Part shown: positions 7,286 to 13,644 of the stretch, one piece after another
Layout of the letters: each line of letters starts with the position of its first letter
Numbering within the stretch: the stretch's first letter is position 1
From: an uncultured Oscillospiraceae bacterium
Lineage (GTDB): Bacteria; Bacillota; Clostridia; Oscillospirales; Oscillospiraceae
Reading direction: 5' to 3'
DNA: 17,586 bases
Assembly: GCA_937915075.1 (NCBI GenBank)
Contig: CALDMA010000269.1
Coordinates: forward strand, 1 to 17,586
Made by a program: the position numbers and the translations under genes
The notes under the pieces: generated by a model
Told to the model about the DNA's origin: nothing
Databases searched by the model: none
The model's input: the letters and a program-made list of their open reading frames with translations, nothing else

Positions 7286-9940
7286 ATGAAGCTGATGGTG
7301 CTGGACGGCAACTCGATCCTCAACCGCTCCTATTATGGCATCCGACCCCTGACGACGAAGGACGGATTTTACACGCAGGCCATTTACGGCTTTCTGGTCA
7401 CGATGGCGCGGCTGGAGGACGAGGAGCGGCCCGATGCGGTGTGCGTGACCTTCGACCGGCGCGAGCCGACCTTCCGCCACCTGGAGTACGAGGGCTACAA
7501 GGCCCAGCGCAAAGGGATGCCCGAGGAGCTGGCGATGCAGCTTCCGGTGATGAAGGAAGTGCTCGACGCGATGAACATCCCGCGCTATGAGCTGGCGGGC
7601 TACGAGGCGGACGACCTCATCGGCACCATCTCGCGCAAATGCGAGGCGGCGGGCTGGGACTGCGTGGCGGCCACGGGCGACAAGGATTCGCTCCAGCTCA
7701 TCACGGAGCACACGACCGTCAAGCTTATCTCCACCCGCATGGGACAGACGAGCACCAAACGCATGACGCCCGAGAGCTTTGCTGAGGAGTACGGCTTTGA
7801 GCCGATCCACATCATCGACCTCAAGGCGCTCATGGGCGACGCGAGCGATAATATTCCGGGCGTTCCCGGCATCGGCGAAAAAACGGCGATGGCGCTCGTT
7901 CAAAAATACCGCAGCATCGACGAGATCTACCGCCTTCTGCCGGAGCTTGACGCCAAGCCCGGGGTCATCAAAAAGCTGACTGAGGGCGAGGAAAGCGCGC
8001 GGCAGAGCTATCACCTCGCGACGATCCTCACCGATGCGCCGTTGGAGTTCACGCCGCAGGACAACCTGCGCAAGGCACCGTCGGACGCGCTCTATCCGCT
8101 GCTCATGCGTCTGGAGTTCCACAAGCTCATCGAGAGGATGGGACTCAAGCCCACGGCGGAGCCGCTCAGTGCCGCGGAGACGGTCGAATGCACCGTGACC
8201 GCTGAGGCCGTGACGATCGCGGAAAGGGCGGAGGAGTATCTTGCGCTCTTCCGCGCGGCGGACCATGTGACGGTGCTCACGCTGCCCGACCTCTCCGGCG
8301 TGATCGTGGAGTGGGAGAAGAGCGAAAGGGAGACGCTGAGCGCGGAGTTTTTCTTCGACCGCTATTCCGGCGACTGGAACGCGCTGCTGCGTGCGCTGTT
8401 CTCCGCCGACATCAAAAAGGTCAGCCACAACGTCAAGGACCTCATGCACACGCTGCTGGAAAACGGTCTGAGCGCCGAGGGCTTTGTGTTCGACACCGCG
8501 CTCGCTGCTTATCTCATCGACGCGACGGCGGGAAGATACGACATTGCCTCGCTCTTTGCCGTCTACTTCCACACGCAGCTTGCCGCGCCCGCGCATCTGG
8601 AGCCGGGGGCTTTCGATCTGCTCGGCGACGCGCGCGAGGCGGAAACGGCGTTTCATAGCTATACCTCCGCCGTCGGCGCGCTCTATGAGGAGCTTGCGCC
8701 GCGCATCGAGGAGCGGCAGCTCCATGCGCTTTATTACGAGGTCGAGCTGCCGCTGTGCCGTGTGCTCGCGGAGATGGAGCGCTCCGGCGTGCGCGTGGAC
8801 GCGAAGGCGCTCGCGGACTTCGGCGCGGCGATGGACGCGGAGCTGAAAACGCTGGAGGAGCGCATTTACGAGGAGGCCGGCGGGAGCTTCAACATCAACT
8901 CTCCCAAGCAGCTCGGCGAGGTGCTCTTCGACCGCCTCGGCCTGCCGCACGGCAAAAAGACGAAGACCGGCTGGTCCACGAACGCGGACGTGCTCGAAAA
9001 GCTGCGCTGGGAGCACCCCATCGTCGCCGACGTGCTGCAGTACCGCCAGTACGCCAAGCTGAAATCGACCTACTGCGATGGGCTGCTGAAGGTCATCGGG
9101 CCGGACGGGCGCGTGCGCACGAGCTTTCAGATGACCGTGACCGCCACGGGGCGGCTCAGCTCCACCGAGCCGAATTTACAGAATATCCCGACGCGCACGC
9201 CGCTTGGCAGCGAGCTGCGGCGGATGTTCGTGCCCGAGCACGGCAATGTGCTCGTGGACGCGGACTACAGCCAGATCGAGCTGCGGCTGCTCGCCCACAT
9301 CGCGGGCGACGAGACGATGCGGCAGGCGTTTTTGAGCGGCGAGGATATCCATACCGTCACCGCCTCGCAGGTGTTCGGCGTGCCAACGGAGGCGGTGACG
9401 AAGCAGATGCGCTCGCACGCGAAGGCGGTCAACTTCGGCATCGTCTACGGCATCTCCGCCTTTTCGCTCGCGCAGGACATCGGCGTGAGCGTTTACGAGG
9501 CGAAGGAGTATATTCAGAATTACCTTGACCGCTTCTCCGGCGTGCGCCGCTACATGACCGAGATCGTGGAGAAGGCGAAGGCGCAGGGCTATGTTGAAAC
9601 GCTCATGCACCGCCGCCGCGACCTTCCCGAGCTGACCGCGAGCAACTTTGCCACCCGCTCGTTCGGCGAGCGTGTCGCGCTCAACATGCCCATTCAGGGT
9701 ACGGCGGCGGACGTGATGAAGCTCGCCATGGTGCGCGTGTATGACCGTCTCAGGCGCGAGGCGCCGGAGGCGAAGCTGCTGCTGCAGGTCCACGACGAGC
9801 TGATCGTCGAGTGTCCCGAGGCGATGGCGGAGCAGGCGGCAAGGCTCCTCACGGAGGAGATGGAGGGCGTGATGCAGCTCTCCGTGCCGCTGGTGGCGGA
9901 GGCGCACTGGGGCAAAAACTGGCTGGAGGCGAAGGGATGA
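7286..9940 (+). CDS. polA: DNA polymerase I
   Basis: An 884-residue family A polymerase for repair and Okazaki-fragment processing. The N-terminal part (about 1-290) is the 5'-3' flap nuclease, with VTFDRREPTFRH, the acidic cluster GYEADDLIGT and DASDNIPGVPGIGEKTA. The middle domain keeps the 3'-5' exonuclease fold, but the metal-binding Asp/Glu residues are absent (VTVLTLPDL in place of the DTE motif), so proofreading is probably lost, as in many Gram-positive Pol I enzymes. The polymerase domain has motif A VDADYSQIELR (catalytic Asp660), motif B AKAVNFGIVYG and motif C QVHDELIVE (Asp837). The ATG at 7286 has GGAGG nine bases upstream; an in-frame ATG six codons earlier lacks one. The stop overlaps rimI (ATGA). 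Confidence 0.97.
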   Translation: MKLMVLDGNSILNRSYYGIRPLTTKDGFYTQAIYGFLVTMARLEDEERPDAVCVTFDRREPTFRHLEYEGYKAQRKGMPEELAMQLPVMKEVLDAMNIPRYELAGYEADDLIGTISRKCEAAGWDCVAATGDKDSLQLITEHTTVKLISTRMGQTSTKRMTPESFAEEYGFEPIHIIDLKALMGDASDNIPGVPGIGEKTAMALVQKYRSIDEIYRLLPELDAKPGVIKKLTEGEESARQSYHLATILTDAPLEFTPQDNLRKAPSDALYPLLMRLEFHKLIERMGLKPTAEPLSAAETVECTVTAEAVTIAERAEEYLALFRAADHVTVLTLPDLSGVIVEWEKSERETLSAEFFFDRYSGDWNALLRALFSADIKKVSHNVKDLMHTLLENGLSAEGFVFDTALAAYLIDATAGRYDIASLFAVYFHTQLAAPAHLEPGAFDLLGDAREAETAFHSYTSAVGALYEELAPRIEERQLHALYYEVELPLCRVLAEMERSGVRVDAKALADFGAAMDAELKTLEERIYEEAGGSFNINSPKQLGEVLFDRLGLPHGKKTKTGWSTNADVLEKLRWEHPIVADVLQYRQYAKLKSTYCDGLLKVIGPDGRVRTSFQMTVTATGRLSSTEPNLQNIPTRTPLGSELRRMFVPEHGNVLVDADYSQIELRLLAHIAGDETMRQAFLSGEDIHTVTASQVFGVPTEAVTKQMRSHAKAVNFGIVYGISAFSLAQDIGVSVYEAKEYIQNYLDRFSGVRRYMTEIVEKAKAQGYVETLMHRRRDLPELTASNFATRSFGERVALNMPIQGTAADVMKLAMVRVYDRLRREAPEAKLLLQVHDELIVECPEAMAEQAARLLTEEMEGVMQLSVPLVAEAHWGKNWLEAKG

Positions 9941-10410
9941 ACGGAAAGGTCATGCCGGTGCGGATCGTACCGATGAAAACGGAGCACCTCGACGCGGTAG
10001 CAGAGCTGGAGCGCAGCTGCTTCACCGTGCCGTGGTCGCGCAACGCGCTCGCCGAGGAGCTGGACAACGCGCTCTCGGCCTTTCTCGTCGCGCTGGATGA
10101 AAATGACCGCGTGGTCGGCTACGCGGGCTTGCAGGTCGTGCTCGACGAGGGCTACATCACGAACGTCGCCGTGCGGCCCGACTGCCGCCGCCGCGGCGTC
10201 GCGGGGAAGCTGCTGGGCGTCTTCGAGCGATTTGCCGAGGGCAATCACCTCGCGTTTCTCTCGCTCGAGGTGCGCGCGAGCAACTACGCCGCCATCGCGC
10301 TCTATGGGCAGCACGGCTACCGCGGCGTGGGCCGCCGAAAAAATTACTATGAGCATCCCAGGGAGGATGCCGTTATCATGACACGGGAGTTTGGGGAGGC
10401 AGCGAAATGA
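9937..10410 (+). CDS. rimI: Ribosomal protein S18-alanine N-acetyltransferase
   Basis: A 157-residue GNAT acetyltransferase. It has the RimI-type opening around CFTVPWS, the core beta strand YITNVAVRPD, the acetyl-CoA-binding loop RRRGVAGKLL and the C-terminal SLEVRASNYAAIALYGQHGY. RimI acetylates the N-terminal Ala of ribosomal protein S18. The ATG overlaps the polA stop, with GGAGG seven bases upstream, and the rimI stop overlaps the tsaD start. Its position directly before tsaD is the classic arrangement, in which rimI often travels with the t6A genes tsaB, tsaD and tsaE. tsaB and tsaE are not in this window. Confidence 0.92.
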   Translation: MNGKVMPVRIVPMKTEHLDAVAELERSCFTVPWSRNALAEELDNALSAFLVALDENDRVVGYAGLQVVLDEGYITNVAVRPDCRRRGVAGKLLGVFERFAEGNHLAFLSLEVRASNYAAIALYGQHGYRGVGRRKNYYEHPREDAVIMTREFGEAAK

Positions 10411-11456
10411 AAATACTGGCTTTTGAATCCTCCTGCGACGAGACCGCGGTGGCGGTCGTCGAGGATGGGCGGCGCGTGCTCTCCGACGCTATCGCGTCGC
10501 AGGCGGATATGCACGCGCTCTATGGCGGCGTGGTACCGGAGATCGCCTCGCGCAAGCACGTCGAGGCCATCGCCGCGCTGACGGACAAGGCGCTCGCGGA
10601 CGCGGGCGTGACGAGGCGGGACATCGACGCGGTGGCGGTCACCTACGCGCCGGGTCTGATCGGCGCGGGGCTGGTGGGGCTGAGCTTTGCCAAGTCCGTC
10701 GCCTACGCGCTGGGCGTGCCGCTCATTCCGGTGCATCATATCCGCGGCCACATCGCCGCGAACTATCTGGCGTTTCCCGAGCTGGAGCCGCCGTTTCTGG
10801 CGCTGTGTATGTCCGGCGGCAACACGCTGCTTGTGGACGTGCGGGACTATACCGACCTTACTCTCGTCGGCGCGACGCGCGACGATGCGGCGGGCGAATG
10901 CTTCGACAAGGCCGCGCGCGTGCTCGGGATGCCCTATCCCGGCGGCAAGCCGATGGACGAGCTGGCGCAGCAGAGTGCGGGCGGGGTGTACGACCTGCCG
11001 CGCGCGAGCATCGAGGGGCATCCGCTCGACATGAGCTTTTCCGGCCTCAAGACGGCGGTGGTCAATCTCGCGCACAACGCCGGGCAGAAGGGCGAGCCGC
11101 TCGACTGCGCGGCGCTCGCGCGGGACTTCACCCGCGCGGTGTCCGATGAGCTGGTGCCGCGCGCCATGCTGGCCGCGCGCAAGTGCGGACGCAAGACGCT
11201 GGTCGCCGCCGGCGGCGTGGCCGCGAACACCATCCTACGCGCCGACCTGATGGCGGCGTGTGCGCGCGAGGGCGTGAAGCTGTACCTCCCGCCGCTCCGG
11301 CTATGCGGCGATAACGGCGCGATGATCGGCGCGCAGGGCTACTATGAGTATTTGGCCGGCGCACGCGCGGACCTGTCGCTCAACGCCTACGCCACCCGCG
11401 ACATCGACGACGCGGTGGTCGCCTACCGCGCGCAGGTGCGCGACATATTCGCCTAA
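10407..11456 (+). CDS. tsaD: tRNA N6-adenosine threonylcarbamoyltransferase TsaD
   Basis: A 349-residue Kae1/TsaD protein, full length. It transfers the threonylcarbamoyl group to A37 of ANN-decoding tRNAs, working with TsaB and TsaE. The metal site is visible in VHHIRGHIAANYL (His111, His115) and CGDNGAMIG (Asp302). The nucleotide-binding loops include FESSCDETA at the N-terminus, SGGNT (136-140) and AAGGVAANT (267-275). Translation is coupled to rimI by an ATGA overlap, with GGGGAGG upstream. It is the last gene of the polA-rimI-tsaD operon and is followed directly by a strong terminator. One of its natural substrates, a tRNA-Thr, lies about 700 bases downstream, probably by chance. Confidence 0.97.
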   Translation: MKILAFESSCDETAVAVVEDGRRVLSDAIASQADMHALYGGVVPEIASRKHVEAIAALTDKALADAGVTRRDIDAVAVTYAPGLIGAGLVGLSFAKSVAYALGVPLIPVHHIRGHIAANYLAFPELEPPFLALCMSGGNTLLVDVRDYTDLTLVGATRDDAAGECFDKAARVLGMPYPGGKPMDELAQQSAGGVYDLPRASIEGHPLDMSFSGLKTAVVNLAHNAGQKGEPLDCAALARDFTRAVSDELVPRAMLAARKCGRKTLVAAGGVAANTILRADLMAACAREGVKLYLPPLRLCGDNGAMIGAQGYYEYLAGARADLSLNAYATRDIDDAVVAYRAQVRDIFA

Positions 11457-11464
11457 AATGAATA

Positions 11465-11503
11465 AAAGCCGCAGACCTGTCAAGGTCTGCGGCTTTCCTT
11501 TTT
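11465..11503 (+). terminator. Rho-independent terminator of polA-rimI-tsaD
   Basis: A perfect 14-bp stem AAAGCCGCAGACCT/AGGTCTGCGGCTTT with loop GTCA, followed by CCTTTTT. It begins nine bases after the tsaD stop. Confidence 0.92.
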
Positions 11504-11584
11504 GACGGAGCAAAATGAAATCCTGCAAAATAAAGGTATTATGGAAACAAGCGGACGTTATTTGCAAAAGGGAGAAGAAATATC

Positions 11585-11707
11585 GTGCGTTATGTCAAAT
11601 GAGTCATGTACCGGAGAGGGACGGAACATTTGACGACGCGGCTGTGCGGTGTGCCTGATAATTTCAGAAAAACCAAGAAATCTAAGGAGTTCCGCGCCTG
11701 GGGATAA
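11585..11707 (+). other. Possible small gene: 33-residue frame with an in-frame UGA upstream
   Basis: A frame opening at GTG 11585 is preceded by GGGAG ten bases upstream. It reads MRYVK, meets TGA at 11600, and continues in the same frame as VMYRRGTEHLTTRLCGVPDN and on to FRAWG before TAA at 11705. The ATG at 11606 would give 33 residues but has no ribosome site of its own. The product is basic and matches no family I recognise. The in-frame TGA may mean decay, reinitiation, or simply that this is not a gene. The last codons overlap a DnaA-like box. Confidence 0.25.
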
Positions 11708-11728
11708 GTCTGTGGAAACTGTGGATAA
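11699..11728. promoter_or_regulatory. DnaA-box cluster
   Basis: TGTGGATAA at 11720-11728 is a perfect DnaA box (reverse of TTATCCACA). TGGGGATAA (11699-11707) has one mismatch and TGTGGAAAC (11711-11719) has two. All three have the same orientation and lie within 30 bases. An AT-rich tract (about 11728-11762) follows. No dnaA, rpmH or other origin marker is present, so a titration or regulatory site is more likely than oriC. Confidence 0.5.
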
Positions 11729-11810
11729 CTATTTGTAGAAAAGCATTATTGAAAAATTTATGTGAACTTGTCGAACAAGCGCGCGAGAGCAAAGGGGGCG
11801 CCGGAAAAAG

Positions 11811-11850
11811 TCGGGAAAAGGAAGGCAAAGCACGGGTTTTCCCGATTTTT
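11811..11850 (+). terminator. Terminator-like hairpin in the intergenic region
   Basis: A perfect 9-bp stem TCGGGAAAA (11811-11819) / TTTTCCCGA (11837-11845) with a 17-base loop, followed by TTTTT. Flanking A-runs extend the pairing past a one-base bulge. It implies a short transcript from the preceding region, although no good promoter is evident. Confidence 0.45.
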
Positions 11851-12025
11851 GACGAAGCGCGTCGGGCAGCGTTTGGGACCGTCGACGCGGTCCGCGGGGC
11901 GCGGCCGCCGCAGGCGTGCCGCCCGAAATGCAAGAGAGCGAGCGCAAATACAAAGGGTATTATTCACCGAAATGCACGTTCAAAAATAAGAAGGGAGCAG
12001 GATGGAAAAAACGAGGGTTTCCGTC

Positions 12026-12054
12026 TTGACGCGGGCAAAAAAGTGTGCTAAAAT
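12026..12054 (+). promoter_or_regulatory. Strong SigA-type promoter of the tRNA-Thr unit
   Basis: -35 TTGACG (12026-12031), 17-base spacer, extended -10 TGCTAAAAT (TAAAAT at 12049-12054). Transcription should start around 12061, where a short hairpin CGTCTTT/AAAGACG (12061-12076) opens the transcript just before the truncated tRNA copy. Confidence 0.8.
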
Positions 12055-12076
12055 ATCATTCGTCTTTGAGAAAGAC

Positions 12077-12124
12077 GCTGGTGTAGCTCAGTCGGTAGAG
12101 CAGCTGATTCGTAATCAGCAGGTC
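12077..12124 (+). pseudogene. Truncated tRNA-Thr(CGU): acceptor 5' strand, D arm and anticodon arm only
   Basis: These 48 bases match the first 48 bases of the intact tRNA at 12176 except for one D-loop change (AGTCGGT against AGTTGGT). Similarity stops right after the variable loop (GCAGGTC). The following 51 bases have no T arm and no 3' acceptor strand (CACCAGC). They contain a weak TCGCT/AGCGA pairing instead. The copy lies between the promoter and the real tRNA, so it should be transcribed as leader. It cannot fold as a complete tRNA. Confidence 0.8.
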
Positions 12125-12175
12125 GCTGATTGTTGCTAAGGATAGCGATAAAGGGGTCCCACAAAAAGTTAATAA

Positions 12176-12251
12176 GCTGGTGTAGCTCAGTTGGTAGAGC
12201 AGCTGATTCGTAATCAGCAGGTCAGGTGTTCGAGTCACCCCACCAGCTCCA
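12176..12251 (+). tRNA. tRNA-Thr, anticodon CGU, with encoded CCA
   Basis: A complete cloverleaf: acceptor GCTGGTG/CACCAGC, D arm GCTC/GAGC, and anticodon stem GCTGA/TCAGC with loop TTCGTAA (anticodon CGT, reads ACG). The T arm AGGTG/CACCC has loop TTCGAGT and one A-C mismatch at the outer pair. Discriminator T precedes genomic CCA (12249-12251). The terminator begins at the CCA. The total is 76 bases including CCA. Confidence 0.95.
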
Positions 12252-12287
12252 AAAAGCATCGAAAACTTCGGCTTTCGGTGCTTTTTT
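12251..12287 (+). terminator. Terminator of the tRNA unit with UUCG tetraloop
   Basis: The stem starts with AAAAAGCA and ends with TGCTTTTTT. An inner CGAAA/TTTCG helix is capped by C-TTCG-G, with one mismatch and one G-U pair, and a T-run follows. The unit ends immediately after the tRNA CCA. Confidence 0.85.
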
Positions 12288-12310
12288 GCTACAAAAATGC
12301 CGCAAACGTT

Positions 12311-12355
12311 GTGGGTCAGGGTGTGGGTCAGAGTTTGACCCACACCCTGACCCAC
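12311..12355. repeat. Perfect 20-bp inverted repeat built from GTGGGTCA units
   Basis: The arms 12311-12330 and 12336-12355 are perfect reverse complements around GAGTT. Each arm contains GTGGGTCA twice, 12 bases apart, so four copies occur in 45 bases. There is no T-tract after it, so it is not an ordinary terminator. Its place 60 bases past the tRNA 3' end suits an arm-type recombinase site or a REP-like palindrome, but neither is proven. Confidence 0.7.
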
Positions 12356-12384
12356 TCGCCGAAATGCGCGGAAAGAATGAAAGA

Positions 12385-12417
12385 GCATCGGAGAGAAAGC
12401 CGCTTCCTTTCCGATGC
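12385..12417 (-). terminator. Hairpin downstream of rsgI, possible terminator
   Basis: An 8-bp stem GCATCGGA/TCCGATGC with partial pairing inside. On the minus strand it is followed by TCTTTCATTCTTTCC, a poor U-tract. It lies about 170 bases past the rsgI stop. Confidence 0.4.
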
Positions 12418-12577
12418 CCCGTTTGTAAGAATGGTTTTACCCTAAGCTCTACGGTTTGCCGTTGCTTCGATGAAATGCTGAGTAGATATATCCGTAGCTT
12501 TGCCTGCACACGATGTCGATAGAAAATACAATAACACTTCCTTATGGCCTCGTGCCTCAAAAGGAGATTATTTTTTA

Positions 12578-12655
12578 ATGGCTATCTATGTTACGGTGCG
12601 GCGGATGTGTCTTCATCTTGCGAATCGTTCCCTTGTTCAGCCTGCGCTTCTTTAA
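12578..12655 (+). pseudogene. Possible 5' remnant of a lost gene (MAIYVT start)
   Basis: AAAGGAG (12560-12566) precedes an ATG by 11 bases. The frame reads MAIYVTVRRM and stops after 25 codons, overlapping the end of rsgI on the other strand. The first six residues resemble the start of some metallophosphatases (MAIYVTGD-type), and the frame turns into antisense rsgI right afterwards. This suggests a gene cut off at a junction, but six residues are thin evidence. Confidence 0.2.
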
Positions 12656-13643
12656 TCATTTTGTAGATTTCAGAGGAGGAAACGCCCTGGAGCAGCTGGA
12701 CATTTTTCTCCAGCGTGCCGCCGAATTGTTCCGTATAGGCCCGAATGGCCTCCAATCGTTTAGCTGGAAGTTGGTGCCCGGACGCTGACGCTGGGGTAGT
12801 AGAAGCGGGCGTTTCCCCGGTGTTCTTGGTATTGTCCGGCGTTTCTTCCGGCTCTGTGTGCGTGGCGGACGATGGCGTTTCTACAGGCTTAGCGGAAGTA
12901 CCGCTGCTATCGCTTGGGGCAGTATCTTGCTGTGCATCTGAACTCGACTCCTGACTGCGGTGAGCCTCACGAATCATCGTGAAGATTTCATCGTTGGTAT
13001 AGCCCCGCAACAGAGCAAGGTTCTCGTCAATCGTACCGCCGAACTGTGCGGTATAAGCCCGCATGGCCCGGAGGCGTTTGGCAGAGATGTGGTGTTCCAT
13101 GGCGCTGTCGTTTTCTTCTTCATCCATCTGGAATACGGAAACCTCCAGATGTTCTGCCCCGATGGCGGCAGAAGCGGTTTCTACCTCTGTTTCCAGCTTG
13201 GCGCTGTCTGTCCGCACGCTGACTTCAATGTCCGTATTATGTTCGTTCAGATAATTCTGCTCCTGACAGGCGGAGACGATGGTGTTCATACATTCTTCTG
13301 CGCTGCCCTTGCGAACGGTGACATTAGAGAGCAGCACCTCGGCGTCCTCATTCAGCGGCACCACATCAATGACCCGCTCAAAGCAGTTCAGATCCAGCCG
13401 GACACTGGGATTGATGTCCATGTAGACATAGCTGGCTGGCGTATAGTAGAGATGGTATCCAAAGGCTGCCGTGCAGATCACCGCCAGACACGCCGCCGCA
13501 GAGAGCGCCTTTCCTATAGCGGGGTTTGATGCGGAGACTTCCTGCCCCACCGTATAATTCCGGTTTCGGATCTCCGCAAATGTGCCATCTTTTTTCAAAA
13601 TGACACAGCGGGTGCCCTTGATCTCCATGACAATTCCCTGCAT
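12591..13643 (-). CDS. rsgI: RsgI-family transmembrane anti-sigma factor with duplicated outer motif
   Basis: A 350-residue protein. Residues 1-40 form the RsgI N-terminal domain (MEIKGTRCVILKKDGTFAEI, NYTVGQEV), which binds SigI in the cytoplasm. A single membrane span lies at about 44-66. The outer conserved domain (about 70-175) starts YVYMDINPSVRLDLN; RsgI proteins are reported to cut themselves at the Asn-Pro bond of this motif (here N78-P79). The C-terminal region is unusual: two copies of a 41-residue motif (187-227 and 293-333; 24 of 41 identical) of the type AKRLxAxRAYTxQFGGT...EIxxMIxEA, separated by a Ser/Thr/Pro/Glu-rich linker. Clostridial RsgI proteins often end in carbohydrate-binding sensor domains; none is recognised here. 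GGAGGG lies eight bases before the ATG, which is one base after the sigI stop. Confidence 0.9.
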   Translation of the reverse strand: MQGIVMEIKGTRCVILKKDGTFAEIRNRNYTVGQEVSASNPAIGKALSAAACLAVICTAAFGYHLYYTPASYVYMDINPSVRLDLNCFERVIDVVPLNEDAEVLLSNVTVRKGSAEECMNTIVSACQEQNYLNEHNTDIEVSVRTDSAKLETEVETASAAIGAEHLEVSVFQMDEEENDSAMEHHISAKRLRAMRAYTAQFGGTIDENLALLRGYTNDEIFTMIREAHRSQESSSDAQQDTAPSDSSGTSAKPVETPSSATHTEPEETPDNTKNTGETPASTTPASASGHQLPAKRLEAIRAYTEQFGGTLEKNVQLLQGVSSSEIYKMIKEAQAEQGNDSQDEDTSAAP

Positions 13644-13644
13644 C

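Larger units (their letters stand above)
11504..12025. other. Intergenic stretch without a confident gene
   Basis: About 520 bases between the tsaD terminator and the tRNA promoter. Long reading frames here (for example 11749-12051) have no ribosome site, an unlikely composition and run into the tRNA gene, so they are not accepted. What can be seen is a doubtful 33-residue frame (11606-11707), a DnaA-box cluster (11699-11728) followed by an AT-rich run, a terminator-like hairpin (11811-11850) and a small inverted repeat GGACCG/CGGTCC (11876-11893). The hairpin suggests that some transcript ends here. Confidence 0.5.
12288..12577. other. Gene-free stretch between the tRNA unit and rsgI
   Basis: Besides the 20-bp palindrome and a hairpin at 12385-12417, I see no supportable gene. 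The reading frames here mostly translate the tRNA or the palindrome. A bulged long-range pairing (AAGCTCTACGG near 12443 with CCGTAGCTT near 12491) could be structured RNA, but is weak. The stretch is AT-richer than the core genes to the left, and is the likely edge of an accessory segment. Confidence 0.45.

Noticed and set aside
11699..11762. Chromosomal origin oriC
   Set aside because: Only one perfect DnaA box and no dnaA, dnaN, rpmH or gyrase genes nearby; polA and tsaD are not origin neighbours.
11749..12051. 100-codon plus-strand frame in the intergenic region
   Set aside because: It has no ribosome site, crosses a terminator-like hairpin, and its end covers the tRNA promoter.
12056..12388. 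Minus-strand frame reading TRTPDLLITNQLLYQLSYTS
   Set aside because: It translates the tRNA-Thr and its truncated copy in antisense, a well-known false gene.
12226..12522. Plus-strand frame with CPVC and CTRC residues that could suggest a zinc ribbon
   Set aside because: It begins inside the tRNA and runs through the terminator and palindrome; the cysteine spacing does not match a known ribbon.
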